Assembly: GCF_008710275.1 (NCBI RefSeq)
Contig: NZ_VYQE01000004.1
Location: 310,001 to 374,000 of the forward strand
Reading direction: 5' to 3'
DNA length: 64,000 nt
From: Histidinibacterium aquaticum
GTDB lineage: Bacteria > Pseudomonadota > Alphaproteobacteria > Rhodobacterales > Rhodobacteraceae
Positions 22,858 through 31,338 of this stretch are shown piece after piece. Under the pieces are notes generated by a model, which was not told the origin of the DNA, ran no database searches, and saw nothing but the letters and a program-made list of their open reading frames with translations. Made by a program: the position numbers and the translations under genes. Numbering within the stretch: the stretch's first letter is position 1; every line of letters begins with the position of its first letter.

Positions 22858-24028
22858 GCCGCCCGCGCGGCTGATCGATCTGACACGGCTCGCGTCGCGC
22901 GCGGGCCGCCGGATGACCGGCATCGACCGGGTCGAACGCGCCTATCTCGGGGAGCTTCTCGACCGTCAGACGCCGCTCTTCGCGCTGATGCGGACACCCT
23001 ACGGATATTTGCTTCTGGACCGATCTGGCGCGCAGGATTTCTGCAGCAGACTTGATACCTGCGAGTTTGGCGCTCCGGATGGTTTAGCACGTCTCGGCCG
23101 CAGACGCCCGGAGCCTGTCCGGGCCTTGGAGTCGCGAGCCAGGGAGCGCGCCCTTGCAAGATGCCTTCGAAGCGGCCTCGGGAGGATGCTCCGCCGCTCC
23201 ATTCCGGCGGGGGCAGCCTATCTCAACCTCGGGCATTCCAATTTGACGCCTAGGACCCTCGGAGCGGTGCGCTCGGTGCAAAATTCGCGTCTTGCAGTCT
23301 TCATCCACGACACGATTCCGCTCGATTTCCCTCAGTACCAGCGCGAGGGCAGCGTGGAGCGCTTCCGACAACATCTCGATCTCGCCGGACAGGCGGACAT
23401 CATCCTGACCTCTTCCGACGCGGCTGCCCAGGGCATCTCCCGTCACCTGTCCGATCCGCCGCCGATCCATGCCGCGCCGCTCGGCGTCGACCTCAAGACG
23501 CCTGACCGCTCGGCGCTTCCCGGAGGTATCGAAACGGACCGCCCCTACTTCGTGGTCCTCGGCACGCTCGAGCCCCGCAAGAACATCGGACTGCTGCTCG
23601 ACGTCTGGGAGCGCCTCGGGGCCGAGCCGCCGCTCCTTTACCTCGTCGGCCGCCGCGGCTGGAACAATGAAGAGGTCTTCGCCCGCCTCGACGCCGGAGT
23701 GCCCGGCGTGACGGAATTGCCTGACCTGTCGGACGGCGCCGTCGCAGCCCTGCTGAGCGGTGCACGCGCTCTGCTCTTCCCCTCGGAAGCCGAGGGTTTC
23801 GGCCTGCCGCTGGCAGAGGCGGCGGCGCTTGGCACCCCAGTGGTTTGTGGCGATTTGGCCATCTGCCGGGAGGTGCTCGGAGAGGTCGGCATTTACCTGC
23901 CGACGAGCGACCCCTATCCTTGGGAAAACACGGTAAGAACTCTGACAGAGCAGACTCCGCCGGACCCGCCCTCCTACGCGGCGCCCACCTGGGCCGATCA
24001 TTTCGCGGTCGCCCTGAGCGTGACGTGA
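22835..24028 (+). CDS. GT4-type glycosyltransferase
   Basis: 397 residues from the ATG at 22835, overlapping the galE end by 23 bases. The N-terminus (RLIDLTRLASRAGRRMTGIDRVE) is of the kind seen in a group of mannosyltransferase-like enzymes. The C-terminal GT-B domain carries the donor-binding signature: VVLGTLEPRKNIGLLLDVWE, then LFPSEAEGFGLPLAEAAALG with the EX7E glutamates. The part near 22980-23300 is a little less GC-rich than its surroundings. Donor and acceptor are unknown. Confidence 0.88.
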   Translation: MALTTAHEPPARLIDLTRLASRAGRRMTGIDRVERAYLGELLDRQTPLFALMRTPYGYLLLDRSGAQDFCSRLDTCEFGAPDGLARLGRRRPEPVRALESRARERALARCLRSGLGRMLRRSIPAGAAYLNLGHSNLTPRTLGAVRSVQNSRLAVFIHDTIPLDFPQYQREGSVERFRQHLDLAGQADIILTSSDAAAQGISRHLSDPPPIHAAPLGVDLKTPDRSALPGGIETDRPYFVVLGTLEPRKNIGLLLDVWERLGAEPPLLYLVGRRGWNNEEVFARLDAGVPGVTELPDLSDGAVAALLSGARALLFPSEAEGFGLPLAEAAALGTPVVCGDLAICREVLGEVGIYLPTSDPYPWENTVRTLTEQTPPDPPSYAAPTWADHFAVALSVT

Positions 24029-24044
24029 GAGGGACCGGCGGGTC

Positions 24045-25079
24045 TTGTCGTCGGGACGAGGGGACGGGTTGGGCGCCTGGCAATCATATCGGCTGAGGCT
24101 GCAGCGCAAGCGCTGGCGCGTCCGGGCATTTCGCAAGCGGCGGGAGTTGAAGCCGGTCGTGAACAGGACACAGGAGATCCGGCCCTCCGACATCCTGGTC
24201 TTTTCCACCTTCCGGAACGAATACCCCCGGCTGCCGTACTTCCTGAAGTACTACCGCGACATGGGTGTCGACCGCTTTCTCATGGTCGACAACGACAGCG
24301 ACGACGGCGGGCGGGAGTACCTCGCAGGGCAGCCGGACGTCTCTCTCTGGACCGCGTCCGCCAGCTACAAGCGCGCCCGTTTCGGGGTCGACTGGCTGAA
24401 CTGGCTTCAGCTCAAGTATGGCCACGGCCACTGGACGCTCGTCGTCGATCCGGACGAGCTCTTTGTCTACCCGTTCTGCGACACGCGGCCGGTCCGGGCC
24501 TTGACCGACTGGCTCGACGCCAGCTCGATCAAGTCCTTCTCGGCGATGCTGCTGGACATGTACCCAAAGGGTGGCATCCGCGACGTGCCATACGCGCCCG
24601 GGCAGGACCCGCTGGAGATCGCGAGCTGGTTCGATGCGGGCAACTACTCGATCTACCGGAACCACCGGTACGGCAATCTCTGGATTCAGGGAGGGCCCCG
24701 TATGCGGGCCTTCTTCGCCGAGGAGCCGCACCGGGCGCCCGCGCTGAACAAGATCCCGCTCGTGAAATGGGACCGGCGCTACGCCTACCACAGCTCGACC
24801 CATACGCTCCTGCCGCGCGGGCTGAACCTCACCTACGACGAGTGGGGCGGCGAGAAAGCCAGCGGCATCCTGCTGCACACCAAGTTCCTCTCGAGCTTCG
24901 CCGACAAGGCGAAGGAAGAGCTCGGGCGTGGCCAGCACTATGCCGCCAGCCGGGAGTACCGCGCCTACGCCGAGGGCGTTACCGAGAACCCCGACCTCTG
25001 GTGCAAGTGGTCCGAGAAATACATCAACTGGCGCCAGCTCGAGATCCTCGGCCTCATGTCCAAGGGGAACTGGGCATGA
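24045..25079 (+). CDS. Family-2-like glycosyltransferase
   Basis: 344 residues from TTG 24045, or 336 from TTG 24069, which has GGGACGGG close upstream; no ATG fits. The frame has no obvious membrane segment. It matches the Glyco_tranf_2_4 type: FSTFRNEYPRLPYFLKYY, MVDNDSDDGG, then a VVDPDELF metal-binding motif near residue 138. Such proteins are common in capsule and exopolysaccharide loci. The stop overlaps the next start in ATGA. Confidence 0.82.
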   Translation: MSSGRGDGLGAWQSYRLRLQRKRWRVRAFRKRRELKPVVNRTQEIRPSDILVFSTFRNEYPRLPYFLKYYRDMGVDRFLMVDNDSDDGGREYLAGQPDVSLWTASASYKRARFGVDWLNWLQLKYGHGHWTLVVDPDELFVYPFCDTRPVRALTDWLDASSIKSFSAMLLDMYPKGGIRDVPYAPGQDPLEIASWFDAGNYSIYRNHRYGNLWIQGGPRMRAFFAEEPHRAPALNKIPLVKWDRRYAYHSSTHTLLPRGLNLTYDEWGGEKASGILLHTKFLSSFADKAKEELGRGQHYAASREYRAYAEGVTENPDLWCKWSEKYINWRQLEILGLMSKGNWA

Positions 25080-26776
25080 GCCTCGGCGTCGTGATGCTGG
25101 TCCACACGGCCTTCGACCGGGCCGAGCAGGTGATCCGCCACTGGGTCGCGGGCGGCTGCCCCGTTGTGGTCCACGTCGACAAGACGGTGGACCGGGCCGA
25201 GAACGACCGCTTCCGTCACCGCCTGTCCGACCTCGTGGACCGGGTGAAGTTCTCTCGCCGCCACAGGTGCGAGTGGGGCACCTGGGGCATCGTCGCGGCG
25301 AGCCAGTCGGCGTCGGAACTGATGCTGTCGAGCTTTCCCGAGGTGCGGCACGTCTACCTCGCCTCGGGGTCCTGCCTGCCGCTCCGGCCGGTACGCGAGC
25401 TGGTCGCCTACCTGGCCGAGCGCCCGGAGCGGGACTTCATCGAGAGCGCGACCACCAAGGATGTGCCCTGGACGGTCGGCGGACTGGACGAAGAGCGCTT
25501 CGAGCTGCGCTTCCCCTTCTCCTGGAAGCGCCAGAGATTTCTGTTTGACGCCTGGGTGGAGGTGCAGCGCGCCTTGCGGCTACAACGCCAGATACCGGGC
25601 GGGCTCGTCCCCCACATGGGGTCCCAATGGTGGTGCCTGACGCGTGAGACTCTCAGCGGCATTCTGACGGACCCGAACCGGCCCGAGTACGAAGCATATT
25701 TCCGGCAGGTGTGGATCCCGGACGAAAGCTATTTCCAGACCCTCGTCAGGCTCTATTCGCGCCAGGTCGAGAGCCGCTCGCTGACGCTCTCGAAGTTTGA
25801 TTTCCAGGGCAAGCCGCACATCTTCTACGACGATCACCTGCAGCTCCTGCGCCGGTCCGACTGCTTCGTCGCGCGCAAGATCTGGCCCCATGCCGAACGT
25901 CTTTACGAAGCGTTCCTCGACCCGGCTGAACAGGCGATGAAGGGCGCGGAGCCCAACCCCGGCAAGATCGACCGCATCTTCGCGAAGGCCGTGGAACGGC
26001 GGACGCGGGGCCGCCCCGGGCTCTATATGCAGTCGCGCCTGCCCAACGATAACTGGGAGAACGGCTTCACCTCTGCGCCTTATTCCGTCTTCGAGGGTTT
26101 CTCGGACCTCTTCGAGGATTTCGAGACCTGGCTCGCCCGGACTACCGGCGCCCGCGTGCACGGGCATCTCTTCGCGAAGACGGGTGCGGAGTTCGAGGGC
26201 CGGCAGAAGAGCTTCGCCGGGGCACTCAGCGACTCGCCGAAGATCCGCGACTACAATGCGCGCCGCTTTCTCACCTCGCTCATCTGGAACACGCGTGGCG
26301 AGCGGCAGTGCTTCCAGTTCGGCCCCTCGGACAGCCAGATCATCACCCACGACCTGGCGCACGATCCCAATGCGCAGATCAGCGTCATCTCGGGGGCCTG
26401 GGCCGTCCCGCTTTTTCAGACCGGTGGCGACTTTGCCGAGCTTCGCACCGAGGCGGCCCGCCTTCAGAAGATCGAGGCGGAGCATCTCCGGGCGCTGCGG
26501 TCGCCGCACGCCAAGGCGCGCATTCGGATCTGGACCATGGCGGAGTTCGTGGAGTCGCCGAAGGACTGCTTGCAGGAGGTGATTGGAGAGTTCGCGGGGA
26601 CCGAGCAGAGGCGGCTGACCGAGGCCCCCCGGATGGTCGATCTCACCGGCTTCGGGCGCTTCCTTCAGAACCTCAAGAACGAGGGGATGCATCCCTACCT
26701 CATGGGGGATTTCCCTGTAGAACGTCAGCCCCGGCCGGTCGAACCCGTCCGGCGCAAGAGATATCTGGTCAGGTAG
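25076..26776 (+). CDS. GT14 (Core-2/I-branching type) glycosyltransferase with a long C-terminal domain
   Basis: 566 residues from the ATG at 25076. The N-terminal 300 residues resemble the branching N-acetylglucosaminyltransferase / xylosyltransferase family: VVVHVDKTVD, EWGTWGIVAAS, YLASGSCLPLRPVREL and MGSQWWCLTRETL, where the last region is close to the catalytic acid of this group. The C-terminal 260 residues (from about LPNDNWENGF) are of an unknown type and are not needed for the GT fold. No membrane segment is visible. The family adds branches to glycans; here a branch on a surface polymer is the natural guess. Confidence 0.8.
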   Translation: MSLGVVMLVHTAFDRAEQVIRHWVAGGCPVVVHVDKTVDRAENDRFRHRLSDLVDRVKFSRRHRCEWGTWGIVAASQSASELMLSSFPEVRHVYLASGSCLPLRPVRELVAYLAERPERDFIESATTKDVPWTVGGLDEERFELRFPFSWKRQRFLFDAWVEVQRALRLQRQIPGGLVPHMGSQWWCLTRETLSGILTDPNRPEYEAYFRQVWIPDESYFQTLVRLYSRQVESRSLTLSKFDFQGKPHIFYDDHLQLLRRSDCFVARKIWPHAERLYEAFLDPAEQAMKGAEPNPGKIDRIFAKAVERRTRGRPGLYMQSRLPNDNWENGFTSAPYSVFEGFSDLFEDFETWLARTTGARVHGHLFAKTGAEFEGRQKSFAGALSDSPKIRDYNARRFLTSLIWNTRGERQCFQFGPSDSQIITHDLAHDPNAQISVISGAWAVPLFQTGGDFAELRTEAARLQKIEAEHLRALRSPHAKARIRIWTMAEFVESPKDCLQEVIGEFAGTEQRRLTEAPRMVDLTGFGRFLQNLKNEGMHPYLMGDFPVERQPRPVEPVRRKRYLVR

Positions 26777-26779
26777 ATC

Positions 26780-28198
26780 ATGCCCGCCTTCGATTCCTTC
26801 GTCGTCTTCGCAGAGATGCGGACCGGCTCGAACTTCCTCGAGGCGAACCTGAACGCCATCCCGGGCGTCAGTTGCCACGGCGAGGCGTTCAACCCGCACT
26901 TTATCGGCTACCCCAATCGAGATGAGCTGCTCGGGCTCACGCAAGAGGAGCGGGAGGCCGACCCCGGCGCGTTGCTCGACCGGATCAGGGCCGTCGAGGG
27001 ACTGGGCGGCTTCCGCTTCTTCAACGATCACGATCCGCGTGTGCTCGACCAGGTGCTGTTCGACCCGCGGTGCGCCAAGATCGTTCTCACGCGGAACCCG
27101 CTCGACAGCTACGTCAGTTGGAAGATCGCGCAGGAGACCGGGCAATGGAAACTGACCAACGTCAAGCATGCCCGCTCCGGCCAGGTCAGCTTCGACGCGG
27201 CTGAGTTCGAAGCCCACGTCGAGGCGCTTCAGGCCTTCCAGGTGCGCCTGCTCAACGGGCTCCAGAAGTCCGGGCAGACAGCCTTCTACGTCGCCTACGA
27301 AGATTTGCAGGACGTCGAGGTGATGAACGGCCTGGCCGCCTGGCTCGGTGTCGATGGGCGGATCGAGGCGCTCGACCGGAAGCTGAAGAAGCAGAACCCC
27401 GAGCCGATGGAGAGCAAGGTCAACAACTTCGAGGAGATGGAGCGCAGCCTTGCCCGTCTCGACCGCTTCAACCTGACGCGCACCCCGAACTTCGAGCCGC
27501 GTCGCGGGGCGATGGTCCCGTCCTACGTCGCGGCCGCCAGGAGCCCGCTGCTCTACATGCCGGTTCTGGGCGGTCCGACTGCAGCCGCGCGCGGCTGGCT
27601 TGCCGGACTGGACGGCGTCGGGGAAGACGAGCTCATCGAAGGCTTCACTCAGAAGACGTTGCGCCAATGGAAGCGCGGCGCGCCGGGGCACCGGTCGTTC
27701 ACCGTCCTCCGCCACCCGGTCGCGAGGGCCCATGCGGCCTTCTGCGAGAAGCTGCTGTTCCCGGGTCCGGGTACCTTCATGGAGATCCGGAAGACACTGA
27801 AGCAGGTCTTCAAGGTCCCGCTGCCCGGGCAGGGCTCCGCGGAGTCGCACGATGCCGAGGCGCATCGAGTGGCCTTCAAGGGCTTCCTGGCGTTCCTGAA
27901 GGCGAACCTGCGCGGACAGACCTCCGTCCGGGTCGATCCCTGGTGGGCCAGCCAGGCCGAAGTCCTCAAGGGCATGAGCAACTTCGCGGTGCCGGACATG
28001 GTGCTGCGCGAGGAGCAGATCGGGACCGGCCTCGAACAGCTCACACGGCAGATCGGACGCGAACCGCTGGCCGTGCCTGCGGAGACCGATCCGCACCGGC
28101 CGCGACTCGTGGAGATTTACGACGAGGAGATCGAAGCCGCGCTGAGGGACATCTACCAGCGCGACTACGTGACTTTCGGGTTCGGGACCTGGGCCTGA
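26780..28198 (+). CDS. Sulfotransferase with a second, degenerate sulfotransferase-like domain
   Basis: 472 residues, three bases behind the GT14 gene. Residues 10-20 (FAEMRTGSNFL) are a Stf0-type 5'-phosphosulfate loop, and residues 101-119 (IVLTRNPLDSYVSWK...) the 3'-phosphate motif with R105 and S110, so the N-terminal half should bind PAPS. The C-terminal half has a second copy-like pattern: LLYMPVLGGPTAAARGWL at 257-274 in place of the PAPS loop but with no lysine or arginine at the key spot, and FTVLRHPVARAHAAF at 307-321. I infer that it is a catalytically dead or altered domain. The product would move sulfate from PAPS to a sugar, and CysQ in the same block would clear the PAP. Confidence 0.82.
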   Translation: MPAFDSFVVFAEMRTGSNFLEANLNAIPGVSCHGEAFNPHFIGYPNRDELLGLTQEEREADPGALLDRIRAVEGLGGFRFFNDHDPRVLDQVLFDPRCAKIVLTRNPLDSYVSWKIAQETGQWKLTNVKHARSGQVSFDAAEFEAHVEALQAFQVRLLNGLQKSGQTAFYVAYEDLQDVEVMNGLAAWLGVDGRIEALDRKLKKQNPEPMESKVNNFEEMERSLARLDRFNLTRTPNFEPRRGAMVPSYVAAARSPLLYMPVLGGPTAAARGWLAGLDGVGEDELIEGFTQKTLRQWKRGAPGHRSFTVLRHPVARAHAAFCEKLLFPGPGTFMEIRKTLKQVFKVPLPGQGSAESHDAEAHRVAFKGFLAFLKANLRGQTSVRVDPWWASQAEVLKGMSNFAVPDMVLREEQIGTGLEQLTRQIGREPLAVPAETDPHRPRLVEIYDEEIEAALRDIYQRDYVTFGFGTWA

Positions 28199-28209
28199 GC
28201 GCTCAGGCC
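28192..28209. repeat. 18-bp perfect palindrome over two convergent stop codons
   Basis: GGCCTGAGC followed directly by GCTCAGGCC. It contains the TGA of the sulfotransferase (28196-28198) and, on the other strand, the TGA of ptsN (28203-28205). It may serve as a short bidirectional stop structure, although there is no T run. Confidence 0.75.
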
Positions 28210-28667
28210 GCCTGAGAGGCGTTCGCTTCCGAAAGGATCATATGGAGCGTGGCTGGATCGCTGTTGGCGCGCAGCTTCGCGCAGGTCGCCGGATCGCGCA
28301 GGGTGCGGGACACCATGGCGAGGGCCTTCAGGTGCTCCACCCCGGCGGTTTCCGGCGCGAGCAGGGCGAAGACGAGGTCGACGGGCTGGCGGTCCACCGC
28401 ATCGAAGTTGATCGGCTTCTCTAGCCGCAGGAAGAGCCCGCGCACCCGGTCGAGATCGTCGAGACGAGCGTGGGGGAGGGCGACGCCGCCCCCGACGCCC
28501 GTGGGGCCGAGCGCCTCGCGTTCCATCAGCGCCTCGACCACCTCGTTGGCGGGAAGGCCGAGCGTCGACTCGGCCATCTCACCAAGGTCGTGGAAGAGCC
28601 TCTTCTTGCTGCTGCAGGAAGAGAGGCGCTTGATGGACTCCGGCGTCAGAATCTCATCGAACTGCAT
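28203..28667 (-). CDS. ptsN: PTS IIA-like nitrogen-regulatory protein
   Basis: 154 residues. PtsN (EIIA-Ntr) is phosphorylated by PtsP through PtsO/NPr and regulates potassium, nitrogen and envelope functions by protein contacts. The phosphorylated histidine is in GVALPHARL at about residue 66. It is the last gene of the kdsD-lpt-hpf run, with 35 bases between hpf and its start. Confidence 0.94.
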   Translation of the reverse strand: MQFDEILTPESIKRLSSCSSKKRLFHDLGEMAESTLGLPANEVVEALMEREALGPTGVGGGVALPHARLDDLDRVRGLFLRLEKPINFDAVDRQPVDLVFALLAPETAGVEHLKALAMVSRTLRDPATCAKLRANSDPATLHMILSEANASQAA

Positions 28668-28702
28668 TCAACGTCCAATTCTAGGCGCGCCCCGCGTGAC
28701 GC

Positions 28703-29281
28703 TTAACTGCTCGTGTTTCGCGGATCGATCCAGCCGATATTCCCGTCTTCCCGGCGATAGACCACATTTATACCGCTATGACCCTCGTTCCGGAAAACCA
28801 GTACGGAAGCATGGTCGAGTTCCATTTGCATGACGGCCTCGCCAACGGAGAGGGACGGGATTCTCGTCTCCATCTCGGCGATGATCATTGAACTGACGTC
28901 GCCGTCCGGCTCGTTCTCCTCAGCTTCCGACGACGCGAGGATATAAGAGGGCGCACTTGAGAGTTCAACAGGCTGCGAGCGATCGCGGTGGTGATCCTTG
29001 AGACGCCGCTTATAGCGTCTCAATTGCTTGTCCATTTTCTCGCAGGCGCTGTCGAACGCGCTATAGATTTCGGTCGCGGTCCCTTTCGCCTGACAGGTCA
29101 GGCCTGTGGATAAATGAACCACTGCCTCACAATTGTATTCGTGGCCGGACTTGGAAAAGATCACAGTGGCGTCAGTGGGGCGGCCCGCGTATTTTTCGAC
29201 CGTGTTGCCCAGTTCCGTCTCGACATGGGTCTGCAAGGCCGCACCGATATCAATCTGCTTGCCGCTGATCTGGTAACGCAT
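28703..29281 (-). CDS. hpf: Long-form ribosome hibernation promoting factor
   Basis: 192 residues from the ATG at 29281, with AGGAAGGAG directly upstream; the frame stays open further upstream without a good start. The N-terminal HPF domain (MRYQISGKQIDIG ... basic region KMDKQLRRYKRRLKDHHR) binds the decoding centre of idle ribosomes. A linker and the C-terminal dimer domain (ASVLVFRNE ... VVYRREDGNIGWIDP) make it the long form, which produces 100S dimers on its own. It sits between lptB and ptsN, where many proteobacteria have rpoN-hpf-ptsN. Confidence 0.95.
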   Translation of the reverse strand: MRYQISGKQIDIGAALQTHVETELGNTVEKYAGRPTDATVIFSKSGHEYNCEAVVHLSTGLTCQAKGTATEIYSAFDSACEKMDKQLRRYKRRLKDHHRDRSQPVELSSAPSYILASSEAEENEPDGDVSSMIIAEMETRIPSLSVGEAVMQMELDHASVLVFRNEGHSGINVVYRREDGNIGWIDPRNTSS

Positions 29282-29385
29282 GGGATCTCCTTCCTGATCT
29301 TCGAACCCGGGGGACACCAGGCACCGTCGTGCTGGTCAACCTGCGGGCTCGGGGACGATGACATGAGCCGTCCTTCGGGTCGTCC

Positions 29386-29402
29386 GAGGCCGGTTCGGCC
29401 TC
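29386..29402 (-). other. Hairpin in the lptB-hpf spacer
   Basis: The 218-base gap between lptB and hpf carries a 7-bp stem GAGGCCG/CGGCCTC with a 3-base loop. No T run follows on the minus strand, so this may be a leader structure of hpf or a weak processing signal. A TTGACA lies at 29475-29480 on the minus strand but no good -10 follows at 17 bases. Confidence 0.45.
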
Positions 29403-29499
29403 GTCTCCGTCGCACTCGATTCGGTGGGACCGCGCGCTGTCATCCCCTGCATTTGGCGCTAGGCCGCCGCGATCTGTCAACGACGAAAGGTCGCCTTGG

Positions 29500-30249
29500 T
29501 TAGGTGCGGAAGCCCTGGCCCAGGTAGACGCGCCGAACGTTCTCATCCCGCACGACCTCCTCCGCCGTTCCACTCATGATGACGTGCCCATCGTGCAGGA
29601 TGAAGGCGCGATCCACGATCTCCAGCGTCTCCCGCACGTTGTGGTCGGTGATCAGGACGCCGATCCCGCGCGTCTTGAGTTGCGCCACGAGGCTCCGGAT
29701 ATCGCCTACCGCGATAGGGTCGACGCCGGCGAAAGGTTCGTCGAGCAGGACATACTTCGGTCCGGCAGCGAGGCAGCGCGCGATCTCGCAGCGCCGCCGC
29801 TCACCCCCCGACAGCGCGAGTGCCGGCGCACGGCGCAGGTGCTCGATCGAGAACTCGGACAGCAGCTCTTCGAGTTTTTCCCGTCTCGATGTCCGGTCGG
29901 GCTCCGCGATCTCGAGAATGGCGAGGATGTTGTCTTCGACGCTCAGGCCGCGGAAGATCGACATCTCCTGCGGCAGGTATCCCACCCCCAGCTTGGCGCG
30001 CCGGTACATCGGCAGGGTGGTCACGTCCCGCCCGTCGATGGTCACCACCCCGCCCTCAGGCTGGATGAGCCCGGCGATGCAGTAGAAGCAGGTCGTCTTG
30101 CCCGAGCCGTTGGGCCCGAGCAGGGCCACGACCTCGCCCCGCCCCAGGTCGAGGCTCACGTCGCGCAGGACCGGCCTCCGGCGATAACTCTTGCGCAGGT
30201 GCTCGATGCGCAGGCCCGCGCCGCCCTCGGTCACCGAGAGCGCGGCCAT
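29500..30249 (-). CDS. lptB: LPS export ABC transporter ATP-binding protein
   Basis: 249 residues from the ATG at 30249; a GTG at 30258 would add three codons and overlap lptA. LptB is the ATPase that drives LPS from the inner membrane to the LptA bridge with LptF and LptG. Walker [10 protein letters not shown], the signature LSGGERRR and Walker [14 protein letters not shown] are all present, and the late [10 protein letters not shown] is typical of LptB. It lies directly after lptA. Confidence 0.95.
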   Translation of the reverse strand: MAALSVTEGGAGLRIEHLRKSYRRRPVLRDVSLDLGRGEVVALLGPNGSGKTTCFYCIAGLIQPEGGVVTIDGRDVTTLPMYRRAKLGVGYLPQEMSIFRGLSVEDNILAILEIAEPDRTSRREKLEELLSEFSIEHLRRAPALALSGGERRRCEIARCLAAGPKYVLLDEPFAGVDPIAVGDIRSLVAQLKTRGIGVLITDHNVRETLEIVDRAFILHDGHVIMSGTAEEVVRDENVRRVYLGQGFRT

Positions 30250-30250
30250 C

Positions 30251-30727
30251 TTACTCACCGTCCTGCTGGAAGACGGTGCGCACGCGGCCCTGCATCTGGG
30301 CCATCCCGGTTTCGACGTTGACGGTCATGGTTTCTGCAGAAAGCGCGCTCTGGCCCTGGGTCAATAGCACGTCACCGGAGAGTGAAAGCTCGCCGGTCGT
30401 GAGATCGTAGGTGGCTTCCTCTGCCTCGGCTTCCTCGGTCTCCGTCACCAGGGTCACGCCGCCTGAGGCCGCGAACCGCGCGATGTCTCCGGTCTCCTCG
30501 TCGTAGACCACTTCGACTTCTGCGGCGGCAAGCCGCAGGGAGCCCTGGCCGACGACCACGTTGCCGGTGAAGACGGCGGTGCCGCTGTCCCGGTCGACGT
30601 TGAGGGTGTCCGCCGTCACTTCGACCGGCGCGTCGGGCTCGGCGGAGAGGCCGCCGAGGTCGATGTTCGTCTGTGCCGCGGCGGGCAGGGCCAGCAGCGA
30701 GAACGCGAGTGCAGCGAAAAATCTCAT
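30251..30727 (-). CDS. lptA: Periplasmic LPS transport protein LptA
   Basis: 158 residues with a signal peptide ending PAAAQ. The OstA/LptA beta-jellyroll ([23 protein letters not shown] ...) is clear. LptA forms the periplasmic bridge between LptC and LptD. The ATG overlaps the lptC stop by four bases. Confidence 0.9.
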   Translation of the reverse strand: MRFFAALAFSLLALPAAAQTNIDLGGLSAEPDAPVEVTADTLNVDRDSGTAVFTGNVVVGQGSLRLAAAEVEVVYDEETGDIARFAASGGVTLVTETEEAEAEEATYDLTTGELSLSGDVLLTQGQSALSAETMTVNVETGMAQMQGRVRTVFQQDGE

Positions 30728-31329
30728 TCGGGAGCGCCTTCCTGTGTCGGGGGGCGGTATAGCAGCCGGACGCCCTCTTGGAACACCATGCTCTGTCCCC
30801 CCTCCTCCGAGGTCTCGACCGTCAGCCGACCGGCGGTCAGCTCGCCGAAGGGCGCATGCGCCTCCAGAGGGCCGTCGGTCTCGATGCGGCCGCTCTCGAG
30901 GTCTGCGGTGAGCGCGGAGGTCTCGACCTCGTAGCCGTTCGAGGTCTCGATCCGGGCCAGCCCACTCAGCCGGGCTGTCCCCGCGTCGGTGTCGATGTAG
31001 CCTTCCCCCGCCCGCAACTCGAGCAACGGCCCCCCGGGAGATGTGACGGTGCCGCGAATGCGGGAGACGGACATGGCCTCGGTACCCTCGCCCTCGGGCC
31101 GCGCGCTGTCCGCCTCGATCTCGATGATCGAACCGTCGTCCGCGACGCCGGAGAAGGCCGGCGCCGAGACCTGTTGCTCGCGGGCCAGGGCTTCGAGGTC
31201 GGCGAAGGGGATGTCGGCGTCGCTCACCCTGGGCGACCGGGCAAAGAGGAACATCGTCGACAGCAGCACGAGCGCGGCCAGCGGGAGCAGGGTCTTGGCC
31301 CATGCGACGTATGTGGAATGGGTATCCAC
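30724..31329 (-). CDS. lptC: LPS export protein LptC
   Basis: 201 residues with one N-terminal membrane helix (about residues 13-30) and a periplasmic LptC/OstA-like beta domain of the same kind as LptA. It sits in the inner membrane complex and passes LPS to LptA. Its place between kdsD and lptA supports the call more than any single motif, since LptC sequences diverge. Confidence 0.88.
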   Translation of the reverse strand: MDTHSTYVAWAKTLLPLAALVLLSTMFLFARSPRVSDADIPFADLEALAREQQVSAPAFSGVADDGSIIEIEADSARPEGEGTEAMSVSRIRGTVTSPGGPLLELRAGEGYIDTDAGTARLSGLARIETSNGYEVETSALTADLESGRIETDGPLEAHAPFGELTAGRLTVETSEEGGQSMVFQEGVRLLYRPPTQEGAPE

Positions 31330-31338
31330 CGCGCGGCC

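Noticed and set aside
20947-22923. Long minus-strand frame opposite galU and galE.
   Set aside because: Low-complexity product and two intact enzymes on the other strand.
24767-25075. An upstream extension of the GT14 gene.
   Set aside because: The extension runs inside the previous glycosyltransferase in another frame; the ATG at 25076 with ATGA overlap is the natural start.
25580-28096. Long minus-strand frame opposite the GT14 and sulfotransferase genes.
   Set aside because: No recognisable motif, and both plus-strand genes carry clear catalytic motifs.
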